Assembly (NCBI GenBank): GCA_016713765.1
Contig: JADJON010000001.1
Location: 2,356,001-2,420,000, forward strand
Direction: 5' to 3'
Source: Bacteroidota bacterium
GTDB taxonomy: Bacteria; Bacteroidota; Bacteroidia; AKYH767-A; 2013-40CM-41-45
DNA: 64,000 bases
The notes under the pieces are model-generated. The model made no database searches. It saw only the letters and a list, made by a program, of their open reading frames with translations, and was not told the origin of the DNA. Position 1 is the stretch's first letter; each line of letters opens with the position of its first letter. This document shows positions 51,264 through 61,729 of the stretch, one piece after another. A program made the translations under genes and the position numbers.

Positions 51264-54200
51264 ATGAACAAGCACACTTACACTCCAATTCAGCGATGGA
51301 ATCGCTGGTTGTATTGTCTGATTCTGCTGCTGGCTTTTGGTGTCTCTCGTTCACAAGGGGCCACTGCCATCATTGGAACAGGTACATCAACGACTAATGG
51401 ATCAACAGCAGATCCTATTGAACGGTATTACAACTACATCCATTTCCAAATGGTTTGGACGGCAGCAGAGTTGACGACTGCCGGAATGTCTTCCGGCTCA
51501 ACCATTACGGCGATGGGGTTCTCCGTATCCGAGTCAGCAGTTTCCTTATCGAACTATACCATTTCGATGGGACTGACGTCACAAACGCTTGCCAATCCTT
51601 ATATCTCTTCTGGCTTGACAGTCGTTAAGAACTCGTTTACGTATGCTCCCGTTGTTCAAACCGCAGGAAACTTCGATATGATAACTTTGGATGTTCCGTT
51701 TGTTTGGGATGGAACCTCGAGCATTGTTGTCAATACCTGTACTGGTTCAAATCCGTTCACATCTCCTTATGGTGGCTTGCGTTATACCACAGCCACCTCG
51801 GGTGCGGTTCGTTATGTCCGGACCGACGGATCCAGCAACTGCGCCACTGCTACCGGAACAAATGGCACCAATCGACCCAATATTCGTTTTGATTACACGG
51901 CAGGAACACCTTGTTCCGGCACTCCGAATCCCGGAACGGTTCCTTCGACCGCCGGTTACTGCGTGCCTGGAACCGTCTCAATTGCATCAACAGGTTATAC
52001 AACCGGAGTTAGTGGACTCAGCTTCCAATGGGAAGAATCCGATGACGATGGTGCTGGCGACCCTTGGGTGAACGCTATTGGTGGCTCCGGAGCCACCACC
52101 GCCTCTTATACTTCTCCTTCGCTCACCGGCGCTCCAATCTACTACCGATTGAAAGTGAGTTGTTCTGGAAATGATGCCTATTCGAATTCTTGTTACGTGA
52201 GTGCTTCGGACTGTCAGTTCGATGTGACTTACAACACGGGTATTTCGTACTCTTCGATTGCCGGCACCGGATCGAACTATAGCTTCCCCGGCACTACCAC
52301 GGATGATCAGACATCGAACACCCTTTCGCTGGCTGGAACCACCTTCCAGTACAAAGGACAGACTGTCACCGGCTTGAAGGCCTGTACCAACGGCTGGATC
52401 ACGTTCAACACGGCATCCACCTCGACGGAATACAGTAACAACATCGGAACATCCTCCACCACCCTTCGTGCAATCCTGGCTCCTTTCTGGGAAGACCTCG
52501 TTTGTACCGGTAACCCCGCAACCACGGCCGGTCTTAACGCTTCTATGAAATATCAGATCGTGGGCACCCTGGGTTCCGGTTCCGCGCAGATCATCTGCGA
52601 ATGGATCGGTATGGAAACTTACGGTAACGCAGGTCCGAACCTGAACTTCCAGGTCGTACTGGATGAGAACGGCAACACCATCACCTACAACTATGGTACG
52701 ATGGAAGGCTTCAACGGCAGCGCTAACTTCGGTTATGCTTACACCATCGGCATGAATGGATGGAGCTTTGCCACGCCGGGCAGCTATACCGATGTCATGG
52801 CGCTACGGGATGATTTCACCACGAACTTCGACTATACCCCTTCGACCACGGCCAACTCCGGCCTGAACTCGAAGAACTATCTGCCGGCTTGTAACAGCCA
52901 GTATGTGTTCAACCCAGTGACCAACTACGCGGGTCCGGGTTCAGCCCCGACCTATGCTCCTGGCAACGACGAATCCGGTTCTGCTTTTGCCTTGTCGGTG
53001 AATGCCGGACCCTGTACCCAGTATTGCGGCACCTACTACGAAGGTCGCGGTGCTACGGCTTCCAGCGGAATCCCGGTCTGTTCCGCGGGTTCTCCCGGTA
53101 CTCCGGATGACGATGTATGGTTCTCCTTCAACGCTACCACATCTTCTCAAACCATTACGGTTCGTGGTGGCGGCGGTTATGACGCGGTTGTCCAGTTGTT
53201 GGACGGCAGCCTCAACGCGATCGCTTGCGTGAATGCTACCGGAACGGGTCTTACAGAGACCATTAACGCCACCGGATTGAATCCCGGCGACCCTTATTAT
53301 ATCCGAGTGTACCATTCCGGCACGGGTGCAAACACTGTTCCGACTTCTGGATATACCACCGCAGGTATTTCCGCGTTCTCCATCTGCGTGAACGAAGTTG
53401 TTCCTCCTCCTGCCAACGATGACATCTGCGGCGCTGTGGGCCTTTCAGTGAACACTTCCTGCGTAGCTACCAACGGCACTTCCCTGACGGCTACGGCTTC
53501 TCCGCAGTCCGTCTGCGGCGGTACTGCCGATGACGATGTATGGTACTCCTTCGTGGCTCCGACTTCCAATCCGGTGGTGACGGTCCAATCGGGCACCGGT
53601 TACAATGCCCACCTGCAGGTTTACAGTTCGAGCGACAACACCTGTACGGGCACCTTGACCTCGCTGGGTTGTATCAACAACACCTCCACGGGCGGTGCCG
53701 AGACTTTCACCGGCTCCGGTCTCACGGCGGGTAACACCTACTTCATCCGGGTTTACAACACTGGTACGGGCCCTGCCACAGGCGTGTTTACCGTGTGCGT
53801 AACGGCTTCGGTTCCGAACTGTGCCACCTCCGGCATCAGCCCTTCAGATGGCGGAGTAGCCACTTCCACCAGCCAGACCCTGAGCTGGTCCGCAGTTTCC
53901 GGTGCTACCGGTTACGACGTGTACCTGGATGCCAATGCACCCGCAACTTCGCTCGTATCGGCTAACCAAGTCGGCACTACTTATGTAGCAACCGTCAGCG
54001 GAGGCAACACTTACCACTGGCTGGTTATACCTAAGAACGGCATTGGCGATGCCACGGGTTGTGCTGAATACACCTTTACCGCAGATGCACCGGCGTGTCT
54101 TGCTAATCCGACCTCTCCGACGAATGGCGGCATTTCCTGCGTCAGCGTCAGCGCTACTTCAGTGAGCTGGCCGAGCGCTCCCGGTGCTACCAGCTACGAC

Positions 54201-57053
54201 GTTTACTTTGATGCAGGTTCGGGCCCGGCTACTTCCCTTGTGTCTCCTGCACAAATAGGTACTTCCTATAGCGCCGGTGTACTGGCAGCAGGAACCTATG
54301 CCTGGAAAGTCGTTCCGAAGAACGTATTCGGTGACGCGATTGGTTGCAGCGACTGGACCTTCACGGTAACTCCGGCTCCGGCTGGTGATGTGCTTGGTAC
54401 TGCAATTCCGCTGACTTTGCCGGCTACCGGCACTTCCGACAATCTGAGCTCCAACTGCTGGCTGAACAACTTTACCGGCATCGACAACCAGTCTTCTCCG
54501 GACGTGTTCTTCACCTTCACCACCGGTAATTGCACGGATTCGATCATTATCGATCTGGGCGGTTCCGATTTCGACACCTATTTGCATTTGCTGGACAATG
54601 GCGGTGCAGTGCTTGAAAGCGATGACGACGATGGTCCTCTTGCCACTTCTTACATCAAGCGTCAAGTCAGCCCAAATACCCAGTACTACATCGTCATGGA
54701 GGGTTACTCCACCAACACCGGTAACTTTGGTTATACGGTTACGGAAGTCAACAATCCTGCCATGAGTGTATCCGCTGTTGCAACCGACGCTTCCTGCTTC
54801 GGTGGCAGTGACGGTCAGGTAGTTGTAACCGCTTCGGGTGGTGTCGCTCCTTACACGGGTGAAGGCACCTTCACGGGTCTTTCCGCAGGTACTTACAATT
54901 ACACGGTTACGGATGTGAACGGTTGTTCTGCCAGCGGTTCCGCAACGGTTGGTGAACCGACACAGGTAGTCGCTACCTGCACGCCGACCGACGCAACCTG
55001 CCCGGGCTTCTCGGACGGTTCTGTAACGGTTTCCGCTACGGGCGGTACCGGTGCTTACACCGGCACCGGCACTTTCGGCGGTCTTGCTGCCGGTACGTAT
55101 AACTACACGGTTACCGATGCCAATGGTTGTTCCGCTTCCTGCAGCGCAACGATTGGTAACTCTTCTACGCTCTCTTCGGCTCCGACCGGTGCTACGGCTT
55201 CTTCAGCCAACATCTGTCTGGGTAACAACGTGACCCTCTCGGTTTCTGGCGGTTCCCTGGGAACCGGCGCTAACTGGGTATGGTACGCCGGCGCCTGCGG
55301 TGCAGGTGCTCCGATCGGCACGGGAGCTTCAATCAATTACACGCCTGGATTTGCAGGTAACTTCAACTACTTCGTACGTGCAGAAGGCGCTTGTAACACA
55401 ACCGCATGCGCTTCGGTCAACGTAATCGTATCCTCCGGTTCTCCGGCTGGTACCATCTCCATCACCAGCGCACCGGCTGCCGGTTGCGTCGGTGGTTCCG
55501 ATGTGATCACCACGAACTCCGTACTGAACGCTACCGGTTACAACTGGAGCGGTCCGCCGCAAGTCCTGTTCAACGGTCAGCCCAGCCCGTACATCTCCGC
55601 TACCAACTCGGTAACGGTATCGTACACGGCTCTCCCGACCGGTGGTCAGTCCGGCTGGAACATCTGCGTGCAGGCTGTCAACGCCTGCGGCGCTTCGCCG
55701 AACACCAAGTGTACCTGGATCCGTGCTACCCTCACCCAGCCGGGTGCCATCACCGGTAGCGCAATCGCTTGTCCGAGCAGCTCGGGTACCTACTCGATCT
55801 CCGGTGTCGCAGGTGCTGCATCTTACCAGTGGACCGCAACCGGTGCCGGCATGACGGTTTCCGGAACCGGCACTTCCGCTACGGTAACCTTCGGAGCCGG
55901 CTTCACCAGCGGTACGCTTTGTGTATCCGGTGTTACCTCTTGCGGATATGTTGGCGCTTCCCGCTGCATGACCATTTCGGCTGCTCCGGTTATTCCGGGT
56001 ACCATCTCCGGTCCGTCAACGATCTGTCCTGGTGGATCTGCTTCCTACTCCATCGCAGCTGTTCCTGGTGCAGCCTCCTATATCTGGAGCGCGACGGGTT
56101 CGGGTGTAACTGTTGTCGGTAGCGGTACCAGCGCTACGGTTTCCACCACCAGCGGCTTCACCGCGGGTTCGGTTTGCGTAGTTGCAGTCAGCTCCTGCGG
56201 AAGCCCGATTGGCAACTCTGCACAGCGTTGTAAGACCATCAGCACCGGTAAACTCGGCACCCCGGGTAACATCACCGGCGATCCGATCAACGGCGTTTGC
56301 GGTCAGACCTATACGTACAGCATCCCGGCCATGAGCGGTGCCACCAGCTATGCCTGGAGCCTGCCTTCCGGTGCTACGGGTTCGTCCTCGACCAACTCCA
56401 TCACGGTGACCTTCTCCGGCGGCTTCACCACCGGTCAGATCTGCGTTAATGGTGTCAACGGTTGCGGTGCAGGATTCCAGCGTTGCGTGACTGTTAACGG
56501 TAACCCGTCCAACGTCACCGGCCTGACGACTTCAACTCCGTCTCCGTGTATGGGTACCGACATCCTGGTGACCTGGAACGCTACCAACGGCGCTTCAACC
56601 TACGAAGTACTGGTTCCGGTTGGTTACACCGTGCTCACGGGTACTCCGACCTCCAACACCTTCGCGATCGTGAACGCCGGATTCTCCAATGGTTCCATCG
56701 GTATCCGTGCCAACAGCAGCTGTGGCAATTCCGGTACGGCCACCCTGGCCATCACCCCGGTTTCTTGCCGCGTAGCTGGTTCTGCTGACGTTGCTGCCGC
56801 TCTTCGCACTGAAGTATTCCCGAACCCGACCACCGGTACGGTGAACATCCGCTTCAACAGCGAGAACAGCGACATGCAGTATGTGGTGAACGTCACCGAT
56901 CTGAGCGGTCGCGTTATTCTCTCCGAGCGCAACAAGGCTTCCAAAGGTTCCAACCTGCACACCCTCGACCTGAGCGGTATGGCAAAAGGAACCTACCTGG
57001 TCAGCCTCCTCACCGACAACGGTAAGGAAGTTGTTCGCGTCACGGTAGAATAA
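51264..57053 (+). CDS. Giant secreted surface protein with SprB-like repeats and T9SS sorting domain
   Basis: 1929 residues from MNKHTYTPIQRWNRWLYCLI; the hydrophobic stretch to about residue 32 is the signal peptide. Parts in order: a beta-sandwich region (residues about 40-210), Ig-like and discoidin-like segments (about 215-570), two pre-peptidase C-terminal (PPC)-like domains around 600-870 (PDDDVWFSF and ADDDVWYSF), two fibronectin-III-like domains (ISWPSAPGATSYDVYFDAG type), another PPC-like domain (PDVFFTFTTGN), two SprB repeats about 1170-1300 (DASCFGGSDGQVVVTASGG, DATCPGFSDGSVTVSATGG), a series of PKD/Ig-like units, and a final T9SS sorting domain (EVFPNPTTGTVNIRF to KEVVRVTVE). Likely an adhesin. 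The first kilobase uses less biased codons than the rest. Confidence 0.9.
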   Translation: MNKHTYTPIQRWNRWLYCLILLLAFGVSRSQGATAIIGTGTSTTNGSTADPIERYYNYIHFQMVWTAAELTTAGMSSGSTITAMGFSVSESAVSLSNYTISMGLTSQTLANPYISSGLTVVKNSFTYAPVVQTAGNFDMITLDVPFVWDGTSSIVVNTCTGSNPFTSPYGGLRYTTATSGAVRYVRTDGSSNCATATGTNGTNRPNIRFDYTAGTPCSGTPNPGTVPSTAGYCVPGTVSIASTGYTTGVSGLSFQWEESDDDGAGDPWVNAIGGSGATTASYTSPSLTGAPIYYRLKVSCSGNDAYSNSCYVSASDCQFDVTYNTGISYSSIAGTGSNYSFPGTTTDDQTSNTLSLAGTTFQYKGQTVTGLKACTNGWITFNTASTSTEYSNNIGTSSTTLRAILAPFWEDLVCTGNPATTAGLNASMKYQIVGTLGSGSAQIICEWIGMETYGNAGPNLNFQVVLDENGNTITYNYGTMEGFNGSANFGYAYTIGMNGWSFATPGSYTDVMALRDDFTTNFDYTPSTTANSGLNSKNYLPACNSQYVFNPVTNYAGPGSAPTYAPGNDESGSAFALSVNAGPCTQYCGTYYEGRGATASSGIPVCSAGSPGTPDDDVWFSFNATTSSQTITVRGGGGYDAVVQLLDGSLNAIACVNATGTGLTETINATGLNPGDPYYIRVYHSGTGANTVPTSGYTTAGISAFSICVNEVVPPPANDDICGAVGLSVNTSCVATNGTSLTATASPQSVCGGTADDDVWYSFVAPTSNPVVTVQSGTGYNAHLQVYSSSDNTCTGTLTSLGCINNTSTGGAETFTGSGLTAGNTYFIRVYNTGTGPATGVFTVCVTASVPNCATSGISPSDGGVATSTSQTLSWSAVSGATGYDVYLDANAPATSLVSANQVGTTYVATVSGGNTYHWLVIPKNGIGDATGCAEYTFTADAPACLANPTSPTNGGISCVSVSATSVSWPSAPGATSYDVYFDAGSGPATSLVSPAQIGTSYSAGVLAAGTYAWKVVPKNVFGDAIGCSDWTFTVTPAPAGDVLGTAIPLTLPATGTSDNLSSNCWLNNFTGIDNQSSPDVFFTFTTGNCTDSIIIDLGGSDFDTYLHLLDNGGAVLESDDDDGPLATSYIKRQVSPNTQYYIVMEGYSTNTGNFGYTVTEVNNPAMSVSAVATDASCFGGSDGQVVVTASGGVAPYTGEGTFTGLSAGTYNYTVTDVNGCSASGSATVGEPTQVVATCTPTDATCPGFSDGSVTVSATGGTGAYTGTGTFGGLAAGTYNYTVTDANGCSASCSATIGNSSTLSSAPTGATASSANICLGNNVTLSVSGGSLGTGANWVWYAGACGAGAPIGTGASINYTPGFAGNFNYFVRAEGACNTTACASVNVIVSSGSPAGTISITSAPAAGCVGGSDVITTNSVLNATGYNWSGPPQVLFNGQPSPYISATNSVTVSYTALPTGGQSGWNICVQAVNACGASPNTKCTWIRATLTQPGAITGSAIACPSSSGTYSISGVAGAASYQWTATGAGMTVSGTGTSATVTFGAGFTSGTLCVSGVTSCGYVGASRCMTISAAPVIPGTISGPSTICPGGSASYSIAAVPGAASYIWSATGSGVTVVGSGTSATVSTTSGFTAGSVCVVAVSSCGSPIGNSAQRCKTISTGKLGTPGNITGDPINGVCGQTYTYSIPAMSGATSYAWSLPSGATGSSSTNSITVTFSGGFTTGQICVNGVNGCGAGFQRCVTVNGNPSNVTGLTTSTPSPCMGTDILVTWNATNGASTYEVLVPVGYTVLTGTPTSNTFAIVNAGFSNGSIGIRANSSCGNSGTATLAITPVSCRVAGSADVAAALRTEVFPNPTTGTVNIRFNSENSDMQYVVNVTDLSGRVILSERNKASKGSNLHTLDLSGMAKGTYLVSLLTDNGKEVVRVTVE

Positions 57054-57072
57054 TCCAATACCTGGTTAACTT

Positions 57073-57106
57073 AAAAGCCGGTCCCTTTCGGGACCGGCTT
57101 TTTTTA
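57073..57106 (+). terminator. Terminator after the giant surface protein
   Basis: AAAAGCCGGTCCC (57073-57085) pairs with GGGACCGGCTTTT (57090-57102) over TTTC and runs into Ts. Confidence 0.93.
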
Positions 57107-57229
57107 TAGGGTCAAGTCTTGAACCGGACTTCGTCCTACTGGTCAATGGGCCAGTTACCGATAATTCATCCCCGGATTCCATCCATTGGCCAAATGCACC
57201 ATTGCCTCTGCCCGAAAAATTGAATTTTC

Positions 57230-57252
57230 CCTAAAAAACTCGATATTTTAGG
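57230..57252. promoter_or_regulatory. Inverted repeat CCTAAAA-N9-TTTTAGG
   Basis: Perfect seven-base arms at 57230-57236 and 57246-57252, 163 bases before the next start. Possible operator. Confidence 0.35.
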
Positions 57253-57271
57253 AAGATTTGATACACATTTC

Positions 57272-57291
57272 TTATCAACAAGTATTGATAA
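57272..57291. promoter_or_regulatory. Inverted repeat TTATCAA-N6-TTGATAA
   Basis: Perfect seven-base arms at 57272-57278 and 57285-57291, directly before the GTG at 57298. Possible operator or leader hairpin. Confidence 0.35.
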
Positions 57292-57414
57292 TCAAGCGTG
57301 AAAAATCTATTTTTACTCAACTTGGAAAATGGCCATCAACCCGTTTTTCCATTGTACTCAGTGAAACACACCTACTTCGACAGTAATCGCAAGTCGATCT
57401 GCCATGGGCGTATT

Positions 57415-60400
57415 ATGCCATTGCGGTGGATCGTGCTCGTCTTCTGCTTTCTTGGCAATTTCAACTACGCTTTTTCGCAAGCTACAGTTACTGCCAGCGG
57501 CACCTGGTCCACTGCGACCTGGAGTCCTGCGGCGCCGGTTGCAGGCCAAAGTGTTACGGTCAATGTCGGCTGTACCCTCACGGTCGATCAAAGCACTCCG
57601 CTTCTCAATGATCTGACAATTAATGGCGTTGTAATCATTTCAAATACCGCGGTCAGCATCATGTCCATTGGCGGTAATATCACGGTGAATGCCGGGGGAC
57701 GTTTGGAGAACAACGGGGCCATCGAATTCACAACACTCGGAAAGAACTTCACCCTGAATGGTAATGCAACCTATGTGCACAATCCGAGAAACAGCGGCCT
57801 GCTCGATGAAAGCATCTTTGAATTAGGCAACGAAGTATTTTCCGCTACCAGTAATCTCATCATTCAAAAATGGTTTGATCCATCCGTACCGCTCGGCAGC
57901 GCTGACCGCGTACAGTCTTCCATCTTCGGAAACGTTACGCTCAGCGCGCCCATCGGAGGACCTGGCAACTGGGATCAGGATGGTTGCTTTGCCCTACCGG
58001 TATCGAACCGGATCAGGGGTAAACTGACCGTTACCGAAGGCACCATCGTGATGGACGACGGGACCGGCAACACCAGCAACCTTGCATTGGGTGATGTGGA
58101 CATCCTCAACAACGGCAACATCGTCTTCCAACGCGGCCAGAACCGTTCGCTGACGATGACTTCCGGCAATTTCAACCTCAGCAACAATATCGCCGCCAGG
58201 ACTACAACCGTCATGGATACGTCGTTCGGTGTTCTCAACTGGACCATCAACGGTAACATGACGATCAACGGCAACTTCAATGCTGTCTTCGGCAATAACT
58301 ACAGCACGGGGGCCGATATCCGAGTTACGGTGAATGGAAACCTGACGATCGGAGCCGGTATTTCGCACTTCGTGAACAAAGCGGATGCGCCTTTGCGTGT
58401 CACCGTAAGCGGCACCACGACGCTGGCCGGCATGAGCGGTGGTACCTATTGTACTTTCATCGAGGGTGGTAATGGCAACCTCAATTTCATCACCAACAAT
58501 CTTGTGGTGAGTGGTGGGCAGAATTGGTATTTTGCAGGTAATCCAGCAGCAGGATTGCAGGCAAAAGGAACGGTTAATGTTACAATAAATAATGATTTTA
58601 ACATCTCGGGAGTTGCAAATATTCATTTTGCATGGGCTGATTCGATGATAAATACAACCACGATTATAGTTTCCCGTGATCTAAACTTAACTGGGAGTGG
58701 AACACTTATCGCATCCACCACTAATTCGGCACTAATTTTTCGAGTATTAAGGAATTGGAATCATTCGTCTGGTAAATTTATTGGGCAGAACAATCCTAAT
58801 TGTTCAGGAGCTGCCAGTATCAATGTTGGCGTTAACTTCACTTTTAGTTCAATCGTCTCCACTGATGCTTTCATTGGAAATCGGGGGAACGGTACCACAA
58901 CAATACAATGTAGCGGTAACTGGAATGTCCTTAGTTCAGGATCTGCATCTGGGCAAGGTGTTATTGGAGTAGATGGATCTGCATCTTCATTAACTTTTAG
59001 TGTGACCGGAAACTTCGTCCAGAATGGCGGACGTTTCATTGGCTCGGAGCGCGGTAGCGGCAACATCAATATCACCGTAAATGGTATTCTGGACATGAAT
59101 GCCGGTACCTTCCGGGGCATCCTGAATACTACCTATTCCGTTCCCGCTAACGCGACCTTCCTGGCAGGCAGTATTGATTATGACGGCGGACTGTTCAGTG
59201 TCTATCATGCCGCCAACAACAATGGCTCCGCAGGCACCATGTCAGTTCTTGGAAACTGTAAAGTGAATTTTGGTGCGGTCAGCGATGAGTTCTATTTCAT
59301 CGGGATTCCACAGGTCATTCCAGATGTGAACACACTCATTTTGAACCTCACCATCTCCGGAACGCTGACTATTAGCGGTGCCAATGGCAAATTTGTGTCC
59401 AGCGAAGCCGGGAATACTGAAACGGTCACCATCGGCAACATCAACATCTCTAACGGGCGAAACAGTTTCAATGGTGAGCAGGGCTCAACTTACAGTAATG
59501 GGCACCTGGTCAACCTGACAGTCAATGGCGCTGTCAACATCAGCGGTGGAACCACCTTCTTGTCAGCATTCACCTTCCCGATCACTGCTACTATCAACGG
59601 TGACATCACCATCACCGGTGGAGACCTTTCGATCAAGGGTGACGCCAACTCGACCATTTCCAATGTGAACGTACTCGGCGGCTTCTTCATGTCCGGCGGG
59701 AATTTCTACTTCCACAACAACGCGTCTGTTCCCGTGAGCAGTTCGATTAATATGACGGTTAACTCGAATGATGATCTGGTGGGTGATTTTGTCCATACCG
59801 CCGGGAACATCTACTTTGACAATGGAAACCCGTCCAGCAACAATCTGAAGCTCTTTATAAAAAGTCCGAGTATCACTTGGTCAGGAAGTGGTCAGATTAC
59901 GACGAGTAATCCCGGTACAGGAACAACCAATGGCTATATCATTTTTAACCGTGCCGGTACGTCCACCTTTAATCGATCTGGCAACCACTTGATTCAGCAA
60001 GTTTATATGACCGTGGAGTCCGGCAATACGCTGGACCTTGCAATAGGAGACATTCAATTGGCCAGCCATCCTAACCTGGCCGGATTGCCTCTTTTCCTGA
60101 TGGTGAACAACAACGGGGTACTGAACATGCGTACCAACAAGTTGTTCTCCAACGCGCTCGAAATGTATTCCGGCATTTCCGTACTGGGTCGTGTTCGCAC
60201 CCAGAACGTGAACGGTATCTATGATGCTACAACGAATGCCAGCTTCTCTACAACAGTGGACGATAGTCTGGACTACTACCTTTCGTCTGGCTCGACGGTT
60301 GAATATAACGGTGTCGATAACCAAATCGTTTCCGGAGTCGGACTCGGACGTGCCCGTAGTGTGCAGCATCGCTATGCCAACCTGGATATCAATTTCGGCG

Positions 60401-61635
60401 GTACCGCCAACACGGAATTCGTATATCCGACCAATGCTCCCAATGATTCCGCAGTGTGGGTGCGCGGAAACCTGGTATTGACCAATGGCGAATTGAACCT
60501 GGACAACGATCACGTCCCTTCGAATAGCGGCGGTCGAATGGTATATGTCGAGACCAGTGCAGCAACGGGAATACAACGTACCAACGGCTATATCCGTTCG
60601 GAAACCGAAGATGGATCGGGGCGTTTGAAGTGGAATATCGCTGCAAGTACCGGCGCGCATGTGGTTCCTTTCGGTTATGACGCGAGCAACTATATTCCGT
60701 TCACGTATAATATGGCTTCGGGAAGTACGGGAAGCCTCTACGCGGCAACCTATCGTACGAACGCAGCCAACCTACCCTATCCGCCGACGGTCACACATGT
60801 TCGGAATAACAGTAATGTGGATAACAGTGCCAACACGGTTGACCGGTTCTGGTATCTCCAGGTCAGTGGTACCACTACGAACGCAGCCTTGACGTTTGTC
60901 TGCACACCTTCCGAGCTCGGATCCATCGCCAGCCCACGGGCTCAGCGCTGGGTTGCACCTATGGTTTCCTGGACCAATCCGCCTCCCGGCACCCAGAGCA
61001 ATCCGGCATCCAATTCCGCGCTTGCAACAGGCGTAGGAGTTTACAATAACTGGTGGACGTTGGCGGGAGCCAGTAACCTCCTGCCGATCGAATTGCTTGC
61101 ATTCGAAGGTAAATGCGAAGGCACTGCCGTGGTGTTGCGATGGGTCACTGCTTCCGAAACGAACAACGACCACTTTACGCTTGAACGCTCCGCTGATGGA
61201 ATCAGCTGGGAAACCCTCGCGATGCTCCCCGGAGCCGGGAACAGTACTGTTGAACGGTACTACAGTTTCAACGACAACCAGCCTTTGCCGGGTATCGGAT
61301 TTTACCGGTTGACGCAAACGGATTTTGACGGTGTCTTCGAGATCTTCGACCCGATCAAAGTCCGCAGTTGTGAAACCCTGCACGACCTTACCGCTGTAGT
61401 GACCGGTTCCATCGGTTACAAAAAAGAACTGCTGGTAGAAAGCCCGGATGCCGGTAACTACCAGTTGGAGTTGCTTGGATCTGGCGGTCAGTTGCTTTGG
61501 AGCGCCGAACTTAGTCTCATTGCGGGTTTCCAGCGTATCGAATTACCGACCGACCGGCTAGCCAGCGGTATCTATTTTGTCCGGTTAAACGGTGAAAAAG
61601 GAAGCCTCAGCAGGAAATTCGCTGTTCAGCAATAA
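57415..61635 (+). CDS. Giant secreted beta-helix surface protein with T9SS sorting domain
   Basis: 1406 residues from the ATG at 57415 (MPLRWIVLVFCFLGNFNYAF is the signal peptide); an upstream GTG at 57298 would add 39 odd residues. The body (residues about 30-880) is a long chain of short beta-strand repeats with asparagine/glycine turns, like GNITVNAGGRLENNG, INGNMTINGNFNAV and TVNGNLTIGAG, which fits a right-handed beta-helix. Residues about 1040-1240 include a G8-type or sugar-binding-like block (NTVDRFWYLQVSGTTTNAAL) and an Ig-like part (ELLAFEGKCEGTAVVLRWVT). The last 80 residues are a sorting domain (LLVESPDAGNYQLELLGSGG, SGIYFVRLNGEKGSLSRKFA). Bases about 58530-59005 are notably AT-rich. 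Confidence 0.88.
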   Translation: MPLRWIVLVFCFLGNFNYAFSQATVTASGTWSTATWSPAAPVAGQSVTVNVGCTLTVDQSTPLLNDLTINGVVIISNTAVSIMSIGGNITVNAGGRLENNGAIEFTTLGKNFTLNGNATYVHNPRNSGLLDESIFELGNEVFSATSNLIIQKWFDPSVPLGSADRVQSSIFGNVTLSAPIGGPGNWDQDGCFALPVSNRIRGKLTVTEGTIVMDDGTGNTSNLALGDVDILNNGNIVFQRGQNRSLTMTSGNFNLSNNIAARTTTVMDTSFGVLNWTINGNMTINGNFNAVFGNNYSTGADIRVTVNGNLTIGAGISHFVNKADAPLRVTVSGTTTLAGMSGGTYCTFIEGGNGNLNFITNNLVVSGGQNWYFAGNPAAGLQAKGTVNVTINNDFNISGVANIHFAWADSMINTTTIIVSRDLNLTGSGTLIASTTNSALIFRVLRNWNHSSGKFIGQNNPNCSGAASINVGVNFTFSSIVSTDAFIGNRGNGTTTIQCSGNWNVLSSGSASGQGVIGVDGSASSLTFSVTGNFVQNGGRFIGSERGSGNINITVNGILDMNAGTFRGILNTTYSVPANATFLAGSIDYDGGLFSVYHAANNNGSAGTMSVLGNCKVNFGAVSDEFYFIGIPQVIPDVNTLILNLTISGTLTISGANGKFVSSEAGNTETVTIGNINISNGRNSFNGEQGSTYSNGHLVNLTVNGAVNISGGTTFLSAFTFPITATINGDITITGGDLSIKGDANSTISNVNVLGGFFMSGGNFYFHNNASVPVSSSINMTVNSNDDLVGDFVHTAGNIYFDNGNPSSNNLKLFIKSPSITWSGSGQITTSNPGTGTTNGYIIFNRAGTSTFNRSGNHLIQQVYMTVESGNTLDLAIGDIQLASHPNLAGLPLFLMVNNNGVLNMRTNKLFSNALEMYSGISVLGRVRTQNVNGIYDATTNASFSTTVDDSLDYYLSSGSTVEYNGVDNQIVSGVGLGRARSVQHRYANLDINFGGTANTEFVYPTNAPNDSAVWVRGNLVLTNGELNLDNDHVPSNSGGRMVYVETSAATGIQRTNGYIRSETEDGSGRLKWNIAASTGAHVVPFGYDASNYIPFTYNMASGSTGSLYAATYRTNAANLPYPPTVTHVRNNSNVDNSANTVDRFWYLQVSGTTTNAALTFVCTPSELGSIASPRAQRWVAPMVSWTNPPPGTQSNPASNSALATGVGVYNNWWTLAGASNLLPIELLAFEGKCEGTAVVLRWVTASETNNDHFTLERSADGISWETLAMLPGAGNSTVERYYSFNDNQPLPGIGFYRLTQTDFDGVFEIFDPIKVRSCETLHDLTAVVTGSIGYKKELLVESPDAGNYQLELLGSGGQLLWSAELSLIAGFQRIELPTDRLASGIYFVRLNGEKGSLSRKFAVQQ

Positions 61636-61729
61636 CCTTTTAATTGCCAGAGCGCCGGATACAATTTTTTCAGCCCTCGCACGTCTTACTTCTAATGTTG
61701 CTTTCCTCCAACAAGGTTGAAAGCGATTG

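Larger units (their letters stand above)
57054..57414. other. 361-base intergenic region with terminator and two inverted repeats
   Basis: No gene is seen besides in-frame upstream codons from a GTG at 57298 that are not protein-like. Contents: the terminator, an inverted repeat CCTAAAA-N9-TTTTAGG (57230-57252) and TTATCAA-N6-TTGATAA (57272-57291). Confidence 0.6.

Noticed and set aside
61727..61729. TTG as start of the acyltransferase
   Set aside because: The next codon is ATG and gives the same protein less one residue.
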